This document shows, piece by piece, positions 45,967 through 54,388 of a DNA stretch of 64,000 bases (positions are counted from its first letter, which is position 1; every line of letters starts with the position of its first letter). Where the stretch lies: contig NZ_BMKW01000008.1 in the NCBI RefSeq assembly GCF_014644535.1, forward strand, positions 117,074 to 181,073, read 5' to 3'. The notes beneath the pieces are model-generated. The model was not told the origin of the DNA, made no database searches, and saw nothing but the letters and a program-made list of their open reading frames with translations. The position numbers were made by a program, and so were the translations under genes. The DNA comes from Neoroseomonas lacus (GTDB lineage Bacteria; Pseudomonadota; Alphaproteobacteria; Acetobacterales; Acetobacteraceae).

Positions 45967-46950
45967 ATGCACCGCATTGCCACGTCACGCCGCGCGCTGC
46001 TCGGCGCATCGATCGCACCGCTCCTGGCCCCGCGCCTTGCGCGCGGTCAGGGTGCCTATCCCGGCAATCGCCCGGTCAGCCTCGTGATTCCCTATGCCGC
46101 CGGCGGCATCCCGGATGTCTTCGGCACGGCCATCACGCAGGGTTTGCAGGAGCGCCTCGGCGGCACCTTCGTCATGGATCACAAGCCGGGGGCGAGCACG
46201 ACGCTCGGCACGCGCCAAGTCGCGCGGGCGCGGCCGGACGGCGCCGCGCTCGTCTTCGCGGGCAACGCCACCTTCACCATCACGCCCTTCGTGCTACGCA
46301 GCGCCGGCTACGACCCCGCGAAGGACTTTACCTGGATCGGGCTGACCGGCATCGCCGTCTACCTGTTCGTCGCCAATCCACGCTGGGCAAGCCTCGAACA
46401 GATCCTCGCCGCCGCGAAGCAGCGCCCGAACGAGATCAGCTACGCGACCTGGGGTGTCGGCTCCTCAGCTCATCTCGGCACCTTCGACCTGGCGCGCCGC
46501 GCGGGGGTGGAGATGATCCACGTGCCCTACAATGGCACCGCGGCGGGACTGATCGACGTTTCCACCGGACGCGTCGACTTCATGCTGACCACCCTCGCGC
46601 CGGCGAAGCCGCATATCGAGGGCGGGCGCGTGCGTGCCCTCGGCATCGCAACCGCGGAGCGCTTCCGCGCCCTGCCGGACCTGCCAACGGTCGCCGAGCA
46701 GGGCTTCCCCGGCTACCTGGTGCCCAACTGGACCGGCGTTGCCGCGCCCGCCGGGCTGCCGGACACCATCGCCGGGCCGCTCGATGCCGCGCTGGCGTCC
46801 ACCTTCTCCGACGAACGCCTGCTGGCCCGGCTCGAACCGCTCGGCATCACGGCCTCGCCGACCGGGAGCCGTTACATGCGCGAGCAGGTGGCGCGCGACT
46901 TTGCGGAGAATGCCGACCTCGTCCGCCGCGCCGGCATCACGCCCGAATAG
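45967..46950 (+). CDS. Bug/TctC-family substrate-binding protein
   Basis: 327 residues from the ATG at 45967 (a GTG one codon earlier is equally open), preceded by a GGAGGGGAGGG tract. Leader with a twin-arginine pattern (TSRRALLGASIAPLLAPRLA). RPVSLVIPYAAGGIPDVFGT, HKPGASTTLGTRQVARARPD and VPYNGTAAGLIDVSTGRVDF are the binding-fold signatures. It follows the acyl-CoA synthetase and probably captures the substrate of this operon. Confidence 0.93.
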   Translation: MHRIATSRRALLGASIAPLLAPRLARGQGAYPGNRPVSLVIPYAAGGIPDVFGTAITQGLQERLGGTFVMDHKPGASTTLGTRQVARARPDGAALVFAGNATFTITPFVLRSAGYDPAKDFTWIGLTGIAVYLFVANPRWASLEQILAAAKQRPNEISYATWGVGSSAHLGTFDLARRAGVEMIHVPYNGTAAGLIDVSTGRVDFMLTTLAPAKPHIEGGRVRALGIATAERFRALPDLPTVAEQGFPGYLVPNWTGVAAPAGLPDTIAGPLDAALASTFSDERLLARLEPLGITASPTGSRYMREQVARDFAENADLVRRAGITPE

Positions 46951-47014
46951 GCAACGCATGGACGGCGCGCGTCGCGCGGTCGTAGCCTGTGTGGAAAGCC
47001 CCGGGGGAAAACCG

Positions 47015-47980
47015 ATGTCCATCGCACGCCGCACGGCGCTCACCGCCGCCCTCGCCATCGCCGCGCCGGCGGTCCGCGCACAGACCCGCACCTGGCCGAA
47101 CCGGCCGGTGCGCATCATCATCCCCTATGCCCCCGGCGGCCCGGTCGAGATCCCCGGCCGCTTCATCGCCGAACACCTCTCGGCGCGCCTTGGCCTGCCC
47201 GTCATCGTGGAGACGCGCCCCGGTGCCGGCGGGGCCGTCGGCACGAAGCAGGTGATCGCCGCGACCGACCAGCACACGTTGGCCATGGTCACCGGGGCGG
47301 TGGCCATCCAGCCCGCCGTCCAGCCCGATATCGGCTACGACCCGGTGACCGAGTTGCTGCCCGTCTCGCTGGTCTCCACGGCCAGCATGGGCTTCATGGT
47401 CCGCCCCAACGCGGCCTTCCGTGACCTTCAAGGGCTGATCGCGGCCGCCAAGGCGGCGCCGGGGCGGCTCACCTATGGTTCCTCCGGCAACGGCACCACG
47501 ACGCATATGGCGGCGGCACTATTCGGTGCGCGCGCCGGCATCACTTGGCAGCACGTGCCCTATCGCGGCGGCGGGCAGCTGATCAGTGGCTTCCTTGCCG
47601 GCGACGTGGATGTGATGAGCGGCGACCTCGCGACCTTACTGCCGCATGTGCAGGAAGGCCGCGGCCTACTGCTCGGCGTCACGGCGCCGGAGCGCGTGCC
47701 GGTATTGCCCGACGTGCCGTCGATCGCCGAAGTCGTGCCCGGCACGGGCATCACGATCTGGTTCGCGCTGTTCGCTCCGCGCAACTTCCCTGAGGACGCC
47801 GTGGCGCGCATCGTCGCCGAGCTCGCGCCGCTGCGCAGTGGTTCCGCGCTAGGCGAACGCATGGCGGCGACCGGCGGGCAGCTGCTGCTGACAGGACCGG
47901 CGGAACTGGCCGAGCAACTGCGCCGCGAGATGCCGCTCTGGCGCCAGGTCGTCGCCGAAGCCGGCATCCGGCCGGAGTGA
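47015..47980 (+). CDS. Bug/TctC-family substrate-binding protein
   Basis: 321 residues. Signal peptide MSIARRTALTAALAIAAPAV; NRPVRIIIPYAPGGPVEIPG, ETRPGAGGAVGTKQVIAATD and VPYRGGGQLISGFLAGDVDV are visible. It is a tandem paralogue of the gene just upstream but clearly divergent in sequence, so the two probably bind different ligands. The CoA transferase gene follows after seven bases. Confidence 0.93.
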   Translation: MSIARRTALTAALAIAAPAVRAQTRTWPNRPVRIIIPYAPGGPVEIPGRFIAEHLSARLGLPVIVETRPGAGGAVGTKQVIAATDQHTLAMVTGAVAIQPAVQPDIGYDPVTELLPVSLVSTASMGFMVRPNAAFRDLQGLIAAAKAAPGRLTYGSSGNGTTTHMAAALFGARAGITWQHVPYRGGGQLISGFLAGDVDVMSGDLATLLPHVQEGRGLLLGVTAPERVPVLPDVPSIAEVVPGTGITIWFALFAPRNFPEDAVARIVAELAPLRSGSALGERMAATGGQLLLTGPAELAEQLRREMPLWRQVVAEAGIRPE

Positions 47981-47987
47981 CGCGCGT

Positions 47988-49178
47988 ATGATCCCGCTGC
48001 TGTCTGGCCTGCGCGTCCTCGATCTGACCACCGTCATCTACGGCCCCCTGATCGGTCAGGTGCTCGGCGATTTCGGAGCCGATGTCATCAAGGTGGAAGG
48101 CCCGGAAGGCGACCTCGCCCGCGCCATCCAACCGCGCGGCCCGCATGGCGACAGCGCGATGTTCGTCTGCAACAACCGCAACAAGCGCAGCATGGTGCTC
48201 GACCTCAAGACCGCCGCCGGGCGGGAGGTCTTCACCCGACTGCTGCGCTGGGCGGAGGTCTTCGTCCACAACATGCGCCCTGCAGCGATCGAACGCCTCG
48301 GCTTCGGCTTCGCCCCGGTGGCGGCGATCAATCCGCAGATCATCTATTGCGCCGCGGTCGGCTTCGGCAGCGGCGGGCGCTATGCGGGGCGCCCAGCCTT
48401 CGACGACGTGATCCAGGCGGCCGGCGGCATCGCCGCGCTGCCCTCCTATCGCGGCCAGGACCCCGCCTATGTGCCCGGCGTGATGGCCGACAAGGTGGCG
48501 GCGCTGACCGCGACCTATGGCGTGATGGCCGCCATCGCCGCGCGTGGCCGCGGCATGGTGGGGGCGATCGAGGTCGAGGCGGCGATGTTCGAATCCGTTG
48601 CCGCCTTCGTGCTGAACGAGCACCTGGCCGCGGCGGCCTTCGGCGGGCCGCCCGAGGCCGCCGGCTATCACCGCATGTTCGCCCCGGACCGCCGTCCCTA
48701 CCGCACGCAGGATGGCTGGATCGCGGCACTGCCCTATACCGAGCAGCAATGGCGCCGGCTGCTGGACTTCACCGGCCGGTGCGACGTGCTCGAAGCACCG
48801 TGGTTCTCGGATCCAGGCGAGCGCAGTGCGCACATCGCCGAGCTCTACACCGTGCTCGCAGAGGAGATGACGCGTCGCAGCACCATCGAATGGCTGAAGG
48901 TGCTGGAAACGCTGGATATCCCGCACGCGAAGGTGAACCGGCTCGAGGATCTGCTGACCGATCCGCACCTTCAGGATGTGGATTTCTTCGCGCCTAATGG
49001 CAGCGGCCTGGCTCGGTCCGCGCGGCAACCGGTGCGCTTCCCTGGCCTGGAGACGCAACCTGACAGGCCGGCCGCGGCGCTTGGCGCCGACTTGGAGGCG
49101 GTGACCGAGATGCTCGGCTACGATGCCGCGCAGATCGCCCAACTCCGGGCAGGCGGCGCTTTCGGGGCGCCTTCCTGA
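47988..49178 (+). CDS. Family III CoA transferase (CaiB/BaiF)
   Basis: 396 residues. GLRVLDLTTVIYGPLIGQVL, DVIKVEGPEGDLARAIQPRG, NNRNKRSMVLDLKTAAGREV and the catalytic Asp in PGVMADKVAALTATYG identify the family. With the tandem Bug proteins it probably activates an imported acid by CoA exchange. It is the second such enzyme in the block, so two different acids may be handled. Confidence 0.92.
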   Translation: MIPLLSGLRVLDLTTVIYGPLIGQVLGDFGADVIKVEGPEGDLARAIQPRGPHGDSAMFVCNNRNKRSMVLDLKTAAGREVFTRLLRWAEVFVHNMRPAAIERLGFGFAPVAAINPQIIYCAAVGFGSGGRYAGRPAFDDVIQAAGGIAALPSYRGQDPAYVPGVMADKVAALTATYGVMAAIAARGRGMVGAIEVEAAMFESVAAFVLNEHLAAAAFGGPPEAAGYHRMFAPDRRPYRTQDGWIAALPYTEQQWRRLLDFTGRCDVLEAPWFSDPGERSAHIAELYTVLAEEMTRRSTIEWLKVLETLDIPHAKVNRLEDLLTDPHLQDVDFFAPNGSGLARSARQPVRFPGLETQPDRPAAALGADLEAVTEMLGYDAAQIAQLRAGGAFGAPS

Positions 49179-49316
49179 ATTCGGGGCGATCGACGCGCAT
49201 CGAAGCCGCGTGCCGCCTACGCGGTCGACGCTCGGTGCCACTCGATGGACAGCACGGAAGCGCCAGGGCGGTTCATGCAACGCGAGGAAGGGTGCTCAGT
49301 AGGCTTGGGTCGGGGT

Positions 49317-49344
49317 GTGGGTTCGAATCCCGCCGATCCAGCCA
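49317..49344 (+). other. tRNA 3'-end fragment, possible attachment site of an island
   Basis: GTGGG, TTCGAAT loop and CCCGC form a perfect T arm, followed by seven acceptor-strand bases, one discriminator and CCA at 49342-49344. The required 5' acceptor, D arm and anticodon arm were not found in the preceding 80 bases, so this is a tRNA 3' end only, as left at one side of an integrated island. The surrounding 49179-49316 and 49345-49652 stretches hold no gene that I recognise. Confidence 0.5.
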
Positions 49345-49652
49345 CACAGTCGCGGTGTCGCAGACGATTTCTGGGGCGGCGGGCCCGACCCGCCAAACCC
49401 CCGCCCTTCCGGCCAGAAACGCGGCCGCCTATCGCGATACGTAGCTGAGAGACGCTGGTCCAGCGGCTTGGAGCGGCGAAATGTCGGTTATGTCTCTCCA
49501 GGCCATTTCGGCATGTACGGTTGGGGTCAGATGCTCGGTCCGGACCGTCGCGTATGGCCGGCCGCACGCTTCCCGTGGGGCCCGACTAGCTTGGACGGAT
49601 CAATCGCAGGTGACACGTTGCCCAGGATGCTGCGGTCGGCACACGCCCCCGC

Positions 49653-50087
49653 TCAGATGAACCCAAGTGCCTCGCGTTGGTCCTGCCAGCCGGTGGGGAT
49701 GCGGGTGTCCTGTATCAGGTGCGATGCCGTCAGTTTTACCGGCTGGCAGCCCCCGAGGATGGCCTCGACGATGTCCGGCGCCAGCCAGGCGAGGCGAACC
49801 AGCCGAGTTGCATAGGATTGGGAAATGCCCTGCTCCGCCGCGACGGCGGTAAGGCCTGGCGCCGTGCTGGACACAAGCGCCTCCCGGAGCGCCCAGGCCT
49901 TCGCGATCAGGCGAACCAACAATGGGTCGGACCGGACGGCAGCAACAGTGGATCCTACCAGCAATGCCATCTCCCGACCGGCACGACGGAGGGCCTCCTC
50001 AGAGGATTTCCGGGTGTAGATGGTGCAGCGCAAGCCGGTACTGGTCGCAGGCTGGCCTGGGCCCCGCCGGCTACGCATCGCTTGCAT
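49653..50087 (-). pseudogene. Internally deleted serine recombinase (site-specific resolvase)
   Basis: 145 codons. The N-terminus has the start of a large serine recombinase catalytic domain (LRCTIYTRKSSEE, with the catalytic Ser), then jumps directly to the C-terminal tail found in island recombinases (DPLLVRLIAKAWALREALVS and LVRLAWLAPDIVEAILGG, ending DTRIPTGWQDQREALGFI). Several hundred residues between are missing, so it is inactive. It is adjacent to DUF2924 and DUF3489 genes, its usual partners. Confidence 0.75.
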
Positions 50088-50563
50088 CTCCCGCCTGCCG
50101 CCGGCCAGGATTGGCGCCCACGGTTCTCGAAGTGCGACGGATGCCAGAGAACCTTGGCCCGGACCAATGGGCGCCAGTGATGTGGCGGGCGACCTCCGAG
50201 AGGGAGGCAAAGCGCTGCCCTGCCATCTCGAAGCCCTCCTCCAGGGCCAGCACGGTGTAGGTCCTGCCGTGCCATTCCCGCAGCAGCGTGGGATCCTGGC
50301 TTGATCCGCGGCGTCGGCGTCCGCGGCTCCTGTGACCTGGCAGGATCGCCGCTGGCCAGGTCAGCCAGGCGGCGGCGGGCATCGGCACTGAGCCCGCCGT
50401 GCTGGTCTGCCTGCAGGCGATAGGCGATGTCTCGCTGCAGGAAGTCCGGGCTCAGCGCGGCGGGCGCCGCCATACCATGCAGGCGCTCCCACTCCTGCCG
50501 CCGCGCGGCCGCAGGCGATTCACCCCCGGGCAGGCCGGAGCCTGCCCTACGCGATCGGGGCAT
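50071..50563 (-). pseudogene. DUF2924 gene, frameshifted
   Basis: The first part (SPDFLQRDIAYRLQADQHGG, LSADARRRLADLASGD) and the second part (LLREWHGRTYTVLALEEGFE, RFASLSEVARHITGAHWSGP) are both characteristic of DUF2924 but lie in different frames, with the switch near 50300. DUF2924 proteins accompany serine recombinases in alphaproteobacterial islands; their role is not defined. Confidence 0.75.
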
Positions 50564-50588
50564 CGGGGCCGTCCTCAGCCCAGCGTCG

Positions 50589-51176
50589 TCAGGCGGTAGG
50601 CCTTACGGCCGCTCTGCTGGATGAGTCCACATCGAAACCCCGCTTGCGCAGGCCAGTGACGGCGGCGCGGGCCGTGTGCGGCAGCCAGCCGGTCAGCGTG
50701 GTGATCTCGGCCAGCGTCGCACCCGCCTCGGCGGAGATCGCCTGCAGTACCTCACCCAGCGTGCCGGTGGGGCGGCGGGGCGGGGCTTCCTGCATGACCT
50801 GCTCGGCGCCGGGCTCCTCGACCGTGGCAGCATCGCCGCCCGTCGAACTCGCGACCCCTCCGAAGCTAGTGTCGGCGTCAGCATCTGCCGTCTCCACCGG
50901 CGCATCCTCATGAACGTCTGCGGCGGCGAGGCCAGCCGTCGTGATGCGAAGGCCGTGGTGCTGGCCGGCCTCGTCGGTGCGCCAGGCGATGCCGGCATCA
51001 TCGCCAGGCACCTCCGCGACGAGTTCCATCTTGAGCAGGGCGCCGAGCAGGTTGCGCTGGGCGCCGCCGCGGGCGCGGATCGTCGGCGGCAGGGGGAGGA
51101 CCATGCGGTCGGGGCGCTGCGTAGCAGTCGTGAGAATCAGAAGCTGGACGACGGTGAGGGTCTTGGTATTGGACAT
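50589..51176 (-). CDS. DUF3489 domain protein
   Basis: 195 residues from the ATG at 51176. The N-terminal half (MSNTKTLTVVQLLILTTATQ) and the C-terminal winged-helix-like DUF3489 segment (TGTLGEVLQAISAEAGATLA, EITTLTGWLPHTARAAVTGL, RKRGFDV) are both well kept, joined by an acidic linker of about 50 residues. These proteins precede DUF2924 and recombinase genes in mobile islands. This is the only member of the trio that appears intact, although its last residues may be altered. Confidence 0.78.
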   Translation of the reverse strand: MSNTKTLTVVQLLILTTATQRPDRMVLPLPPTIRARGGAQRNLLGALLKMELVAEVPGDDAGIAWRTDEAGQHHGLRITTAGLAAADVHEDAPVETADADADTSFGGVASSTGGDAATVEEPGAEQVMQEAPPRRPTGTLGEVLQAISAEAGATLAEITTLTGWLPHTARAAVTGLRKRGFDVDSSSRAAVRPTA

Positions 51177-51508
51177 CGGGTTGGTTCCTTCGCGAGACGC
51201 CACCCTATGCGGCGCTCCCACCACCCAGAGCCCGGGACTTGCGGGGCTTGCTGCCGCGGGCTCCCTCGCCCGTGGCGCGTCAGCACCAATGCTTCCTGTC
51301 GCAAGGAAGTCGAGCGGAATGTGCGGGAGCCGCGACATTGCTCAGCTCATCGAATTCGCCGCCGGACATACGGCCGGATCTGGCCGGAAGCGGCCGGTCT
51401 GCTTTCCGGCGCCGCATCTGGAACAGCGGACATCAAACTGCCGACAGTGCTACGGCTCCCGCCTCCTCAGAATCACAGCCCAGATCCAATGGATCCGGCC
51501 GGACCTCC
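51177..51508. other. Intergenic stretch without recognised genes
   Basis: 332 bases between the DUF3489 start and the TetR stop. No gene, RNA or clear operator was seen. It probably marks the edge of the island remnant. Confidence 0.4.
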
Positions 51509-52162
51509 TCATGGCGGCTGGTCAGTCAAGTTCTCGGTCTCTGCCCCATATACCGCCATGAAAATGCTAATCCCTCGTTCCACTCGCTGCTTGATTTCCT
51601 CATCCGTTAGAGGGGGGCGCGCACCGAGTTTGATTTCTAGAGTGGTGAAGCCAAGCCAAAGGCCCGTCAGCGCGTCGGCGGCATAATCTGCATCGACAGC
51701 CTTCAGGTGCCCCTGATTGATGGCCCGTGCGATTAACGCCGTGAGAAGGCGCTGGCCGCGTCCCGGACCCAGATCGAAGAAGCGCTTCGGCAATTCGGAA
51801 TGGCGCGTTTCAAGCACGGCAATCAAGCGGTCCCAGCCGAGGATATCGCGGTTGTTGATGAAACTGACGAAGCGGACGCCGAAGCTGAAAAGCACGTCGC
51901 TGATGCGGGATTGAGTGAACCTCGAATACTCCTCGTCGGTAATCGTGTTGTCCGACTCCCGACGTATTACCGCTGCGATAAGGCTGTCCTTGTCCGCGAA
52001 GTTCGCATAGAGCGTCGCCTTCGAGACACCCGCCGTCGCCGCAACCTCGTCTATGGTGACGTCCGTCCCACGGGCCAGGAAGAGAGAACGCGCTGCGTCC
52101 AACAGGGCAGTCCTCTTGGTGTCGTCCTTCGGCCTACCTCGCGTCCGTTTCGCCGTCTGCAT
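51509..52162 (-). CDS. TetR/AcrR-family transcriptional regulator
   Basis: 217 residues. N-terminal helix-turn-helix: TALLDAARSLFLARGTDVTI, DEVAATAGVSKATLYANFAD. The C-terminal ligand domain resembles the AefR-like type (LTALIARAINQGHLKAVDAD, ALTGLWLGFTTLEIKLGA). It lies 26 bases after the DoxX gene in the same direction and probably represses that gene. The ligand is unknown. Confidence 0.9.
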   Translation of the reverse strand: MQTAKRTRGRPKDDTKRTALLDAARSLFLARGTDVTIDEVAATAGVSKATLYANFADKDSLIAAVIRRESDNTITDEEYSRFTQSRISDVLFSFGVRFVSFINNRDILGWDRLIAVLETRHSELPKRFFDLGPGRGQRLLTALIARAINQGHLKAVDADYAADALTGLWLGFTTLEIKLGARPPLTDEEIKQRVERGISIFMAVYGAETENLTDQPP

Positions 52163-52188
52163 CAAACCGTTCCAGCATCAGCCCACGA

Positions 52189-52593
52189 TCAGGAGTGTAG
52201 TGAGATAATTGCAGCGAGCATGAGTCCCCCCACAACGGTGATATGCTCAAGCACGATGTGGAACTCGTGGGTCCGCTTCGGCTCCTCGAACTTCCAGAAC
52301 GGGTGGCCGATCGGGATCGTGAGGATGGTGAAAACCGCCAATGCACCTGCTCCAAGCCAACCGAGCCGAGCGACGTTGGTGATCACCAAAGCAGAACCAA
52401 TCAGCTGACAGGCGATCGTCGCCACAGCGAAAATGGGCGGCGAAGGCAGGTTCACATCGACCATTTCCTGGACGATGACCTTGAAATTGAAGACGCCGAA
52501 GAGGCCAGCGATCCAGAAGAACGATGTCAGCACGACCTTCGCGGCAGCGATCGCGACAGGATGGGTAAGCGTCAAGGTGAGGAGATCTTCCAT
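52189..52593 (-). CDS. DoxX-family membrane protein
   Basis: 134 residues with four predicted membrane spans: AAAKVVLTSFFWIAGLFGVF, a second near FAVATIACQLIGSALVITNV, a third at GALAVFTILTIPIGHPF and a fourth at ITVVGGLMLAAIISLH. DoxX-like proteins function in redox or stress responses. It pairs with the TetR gene as a small two-gene unit. The upstream ~290 bases hold only decayed sequence. Confidence 0.82.
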   Translation of the reverse strand: MEDLLTLTLTHPVAIAAAKVVLTSFFWIAGLFGVFNFKVIVQEMVDVNLPSPPIFAVATIACQLIGSALVITNVARLGWLGAGALAVFTILTIPIGHPFWKFEEPKRTHEFHIVLEHITVVGGLMLAAIISLHS

Positions 52594-52885
52594 CGGGCAC
52601 CCGCCATTATTAATCAGACGGAGCGGTATGGAAAATAATTTCCGGACTGACAAGTGCAGAAATTCTGCTTGCCCCTGCTTGACCGGGTGACTGACGTGTG
52701 AGCACCGAATCCAGGAGCGCGCCTTGCCGGTCGATACGACCTCAAGCGAGCTAGCGAAGGCGCGCCATGGCGTATGGGTCAGCCCCAAGCGACAGTTCCT
52801 GCCGGACGGGGCATCAGTCGAAGGTGTCGGGATACAGCCCGAACTGCGACGGATGGAGGGTCGGTCGGCGCTGACCGGCTCGCAG

Positions 52886-53290
52886 CCATTGCTGCCGCAT
52901 CTCATCATGCCGGCCCATCACGACGTCCGTCCGGAGGATGTGGTCGAGCGCCGGCTCCACGGCGCCCTTTGCGGCGGCGGCGGAGAGCGGGCCGACGGAT
53001 TTCGCGAACCTGTTGCTCGTGCCGGGGGTCGGGGCGCGAACCGTCCGGGCGCTGGCGATGGTCGCCGAAGTGGTGCATGGCGCGCCGTGTCGCCTTACCA
53101 AACCGGCGCGCTTCTCGTTCGCGCATGGCGGCAAGGATCGCCATCCCTTCTCGGTACCGACGCGCGTCTATGATCGGACCATCGCGGTCATGAAGTCGGC
53201 GGTTCGCAAGGCGAGGCTCGGAAACACCGAGGAACTGGCCGCGATGCGCCGACGGACGGACGGAGCGCCGGCCGCCGCTCTATGGATTGG
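52886..53290 (+). pseudogene. DUF763 family gene remnant, frameshifted
   Basis: LIMPAHHDVRPEDVVERRLH is in one frame and the continuation GPTDFANLLLVPGVGARTVR, then ALAMVAEVVHGAPCR and FSFAHGGKDRHPF, in another, with the switch near 52970. Together they correspond to the C-terminal third of DUF763 proteins; the N-terminal part is missing. Just upstream (52724-52870) a short frame resembles the end of an S41-type protease, but too weakly to annotate. Confidence 0.65.
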
Positions 53291-53421
53291 CGCGCCTAGC
53301 GTATGGCCGACCCTCGACTATCTGATGCGCGTCCCTCAATTATCACTTTTGGGCGTCGCAATCCGCGCAGTCCGTCTGCATCGACGAAAACTCGGGTGTT
53401 TGGTCCCGAAGGGTCGTGGCG

Positions 53422-54174
53422 CTACGCTCGCGCCGTCTCGAGCGGCCGGACGCGGCAGCGCAGTGGCGGCAAGTCACCAATCCTGCCGAGATACTCAGCA
53501 CCTTCGGGCGGTACGGGCAGCACGCCGGTCAGGCTGCCGAGGGTCACGATCTCCCCGGCTGCGAGGGCCAGCCCCGCGCCAGCGCAACGCGCCTGCCAAG
53601 CGCCGAGCAGCGGTGCCAGGGACGCCGCCGGATGCGCGCCCTCGTGCCGCGCGATCTCGGCGCCATCCAGGAAAAGTTGCACCAGCGGCAGGCTCTCGAG
53701 GATGGCAGGTGACCAGGAGCCGGACGCTGTGACGGCCACCACGCGCTCATTGGAGATGCAATCCGCAATGCGATCGTACCCTGATGCCGGTGCAGAGAAG
53801 CGCGTCCGCACGAACTCGAACAGCACGACCAGATCCGCTATGCCAGGCAACGCCTGCAGTTCCAGCGCGTCCGACGGCGGTACGTCGCGGAAGCGCAGTG
53901 CGAGCTCAAGCTCGATGCGCGTGCCTGATGGAAGCGTCAGCACCGGCTGTGCTTCGTCGACCGGACCGACTGGCATCGGCGCACTGATAATCTGCCCCTC
54001 GGCGCGACCAAGTTTCCAGCCGCCGCGACGCACGCCCAGGGCGGAGAGTGTGGCGAGCTGGATCGCTTCCGCCTCGGCCATGGTCTGTGGGGCGGGCGAC
54101 AAGCCGTCAATGCTCCGACCGGTTCTCGCCGCCGCCAGTGCTGCCGCGACGTCGGCGATGTCAGCTTCGTTCAT
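53422..54174 (-). CDS. Fumarylacetoacetate hydrolase-family / 2-keto-4-pentenoate hydratase-like protein
   Basis: 250 residues from the ATG at 54174 (GGGGAGTGA upstream). DGLSPAPQTMAEAEAIQLAT and GGWKLGRAEGQIISAPM open the fold; RIELELALRFRDVPP supplies acidic metal ligands in place of the usual ExE, and GEIVTLGSLTGVLPVPPEGA closes it. It would hydrate or hydrolyse a 2-keto acid from ring or chain cleavage. It lies downstream of the aldehyde oxidoreductase operon with a 215-base gap and is probably a separate unit. Confidence 0.82.
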   Translation of the reverse strand: MNEADIADVAAALAAARTGRSIDGLSPAPQTMAEAEAIQLATLSALGVRRGGWKLGRAEGQIISAPMPVGPVDEAQPVLTLPSGTRIELELALRFRDVPPSDALELQALPGIADLVVLFEFVRTRFSAPASGYDRIADCISNERVVAVTASGSWSPAILESLPLVQLFLDGAEIARHEGAHPAASLAPLLGAWQARCAGAGLALAAGEIVTLGSLTGVLPVPPEGAEYLGRIGDLPPLRCRVRPLETARA

Positions 54175-54388
54175 GGTGTCACTCCCCGATAGGTGGATCC
54201 GCGTCTTGCAGCATCGGCGCGCCGCCTCAAGCCTCGGCCGAGTCGGTCTTGCACTATCCAAGCCGGCGCACACCCTGAGCGAGGACATACTCGTCTGGCC
54301 GCGGAACGTGATGGAGGTCCGCGCACACGACCATGTCGTCACATTGCCGCCTGGCCGGCGCGCGGGAGAATGCCGGCCTTGTCGACGG

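Noticed and set aside
49269..49344. Complete tRNA gene at the isolated T arm
   Set aside because: No sequence pairing with the 3' acceptor strand and no anticodon stem could be found upstream, so only a 3' fragment is reported.
52724..52870. C-terminal end of an S41-type protease
   Set aside because: A short resemblance (FLPDGASVEGVGIQPEL) is not enough to name a gene fragment.
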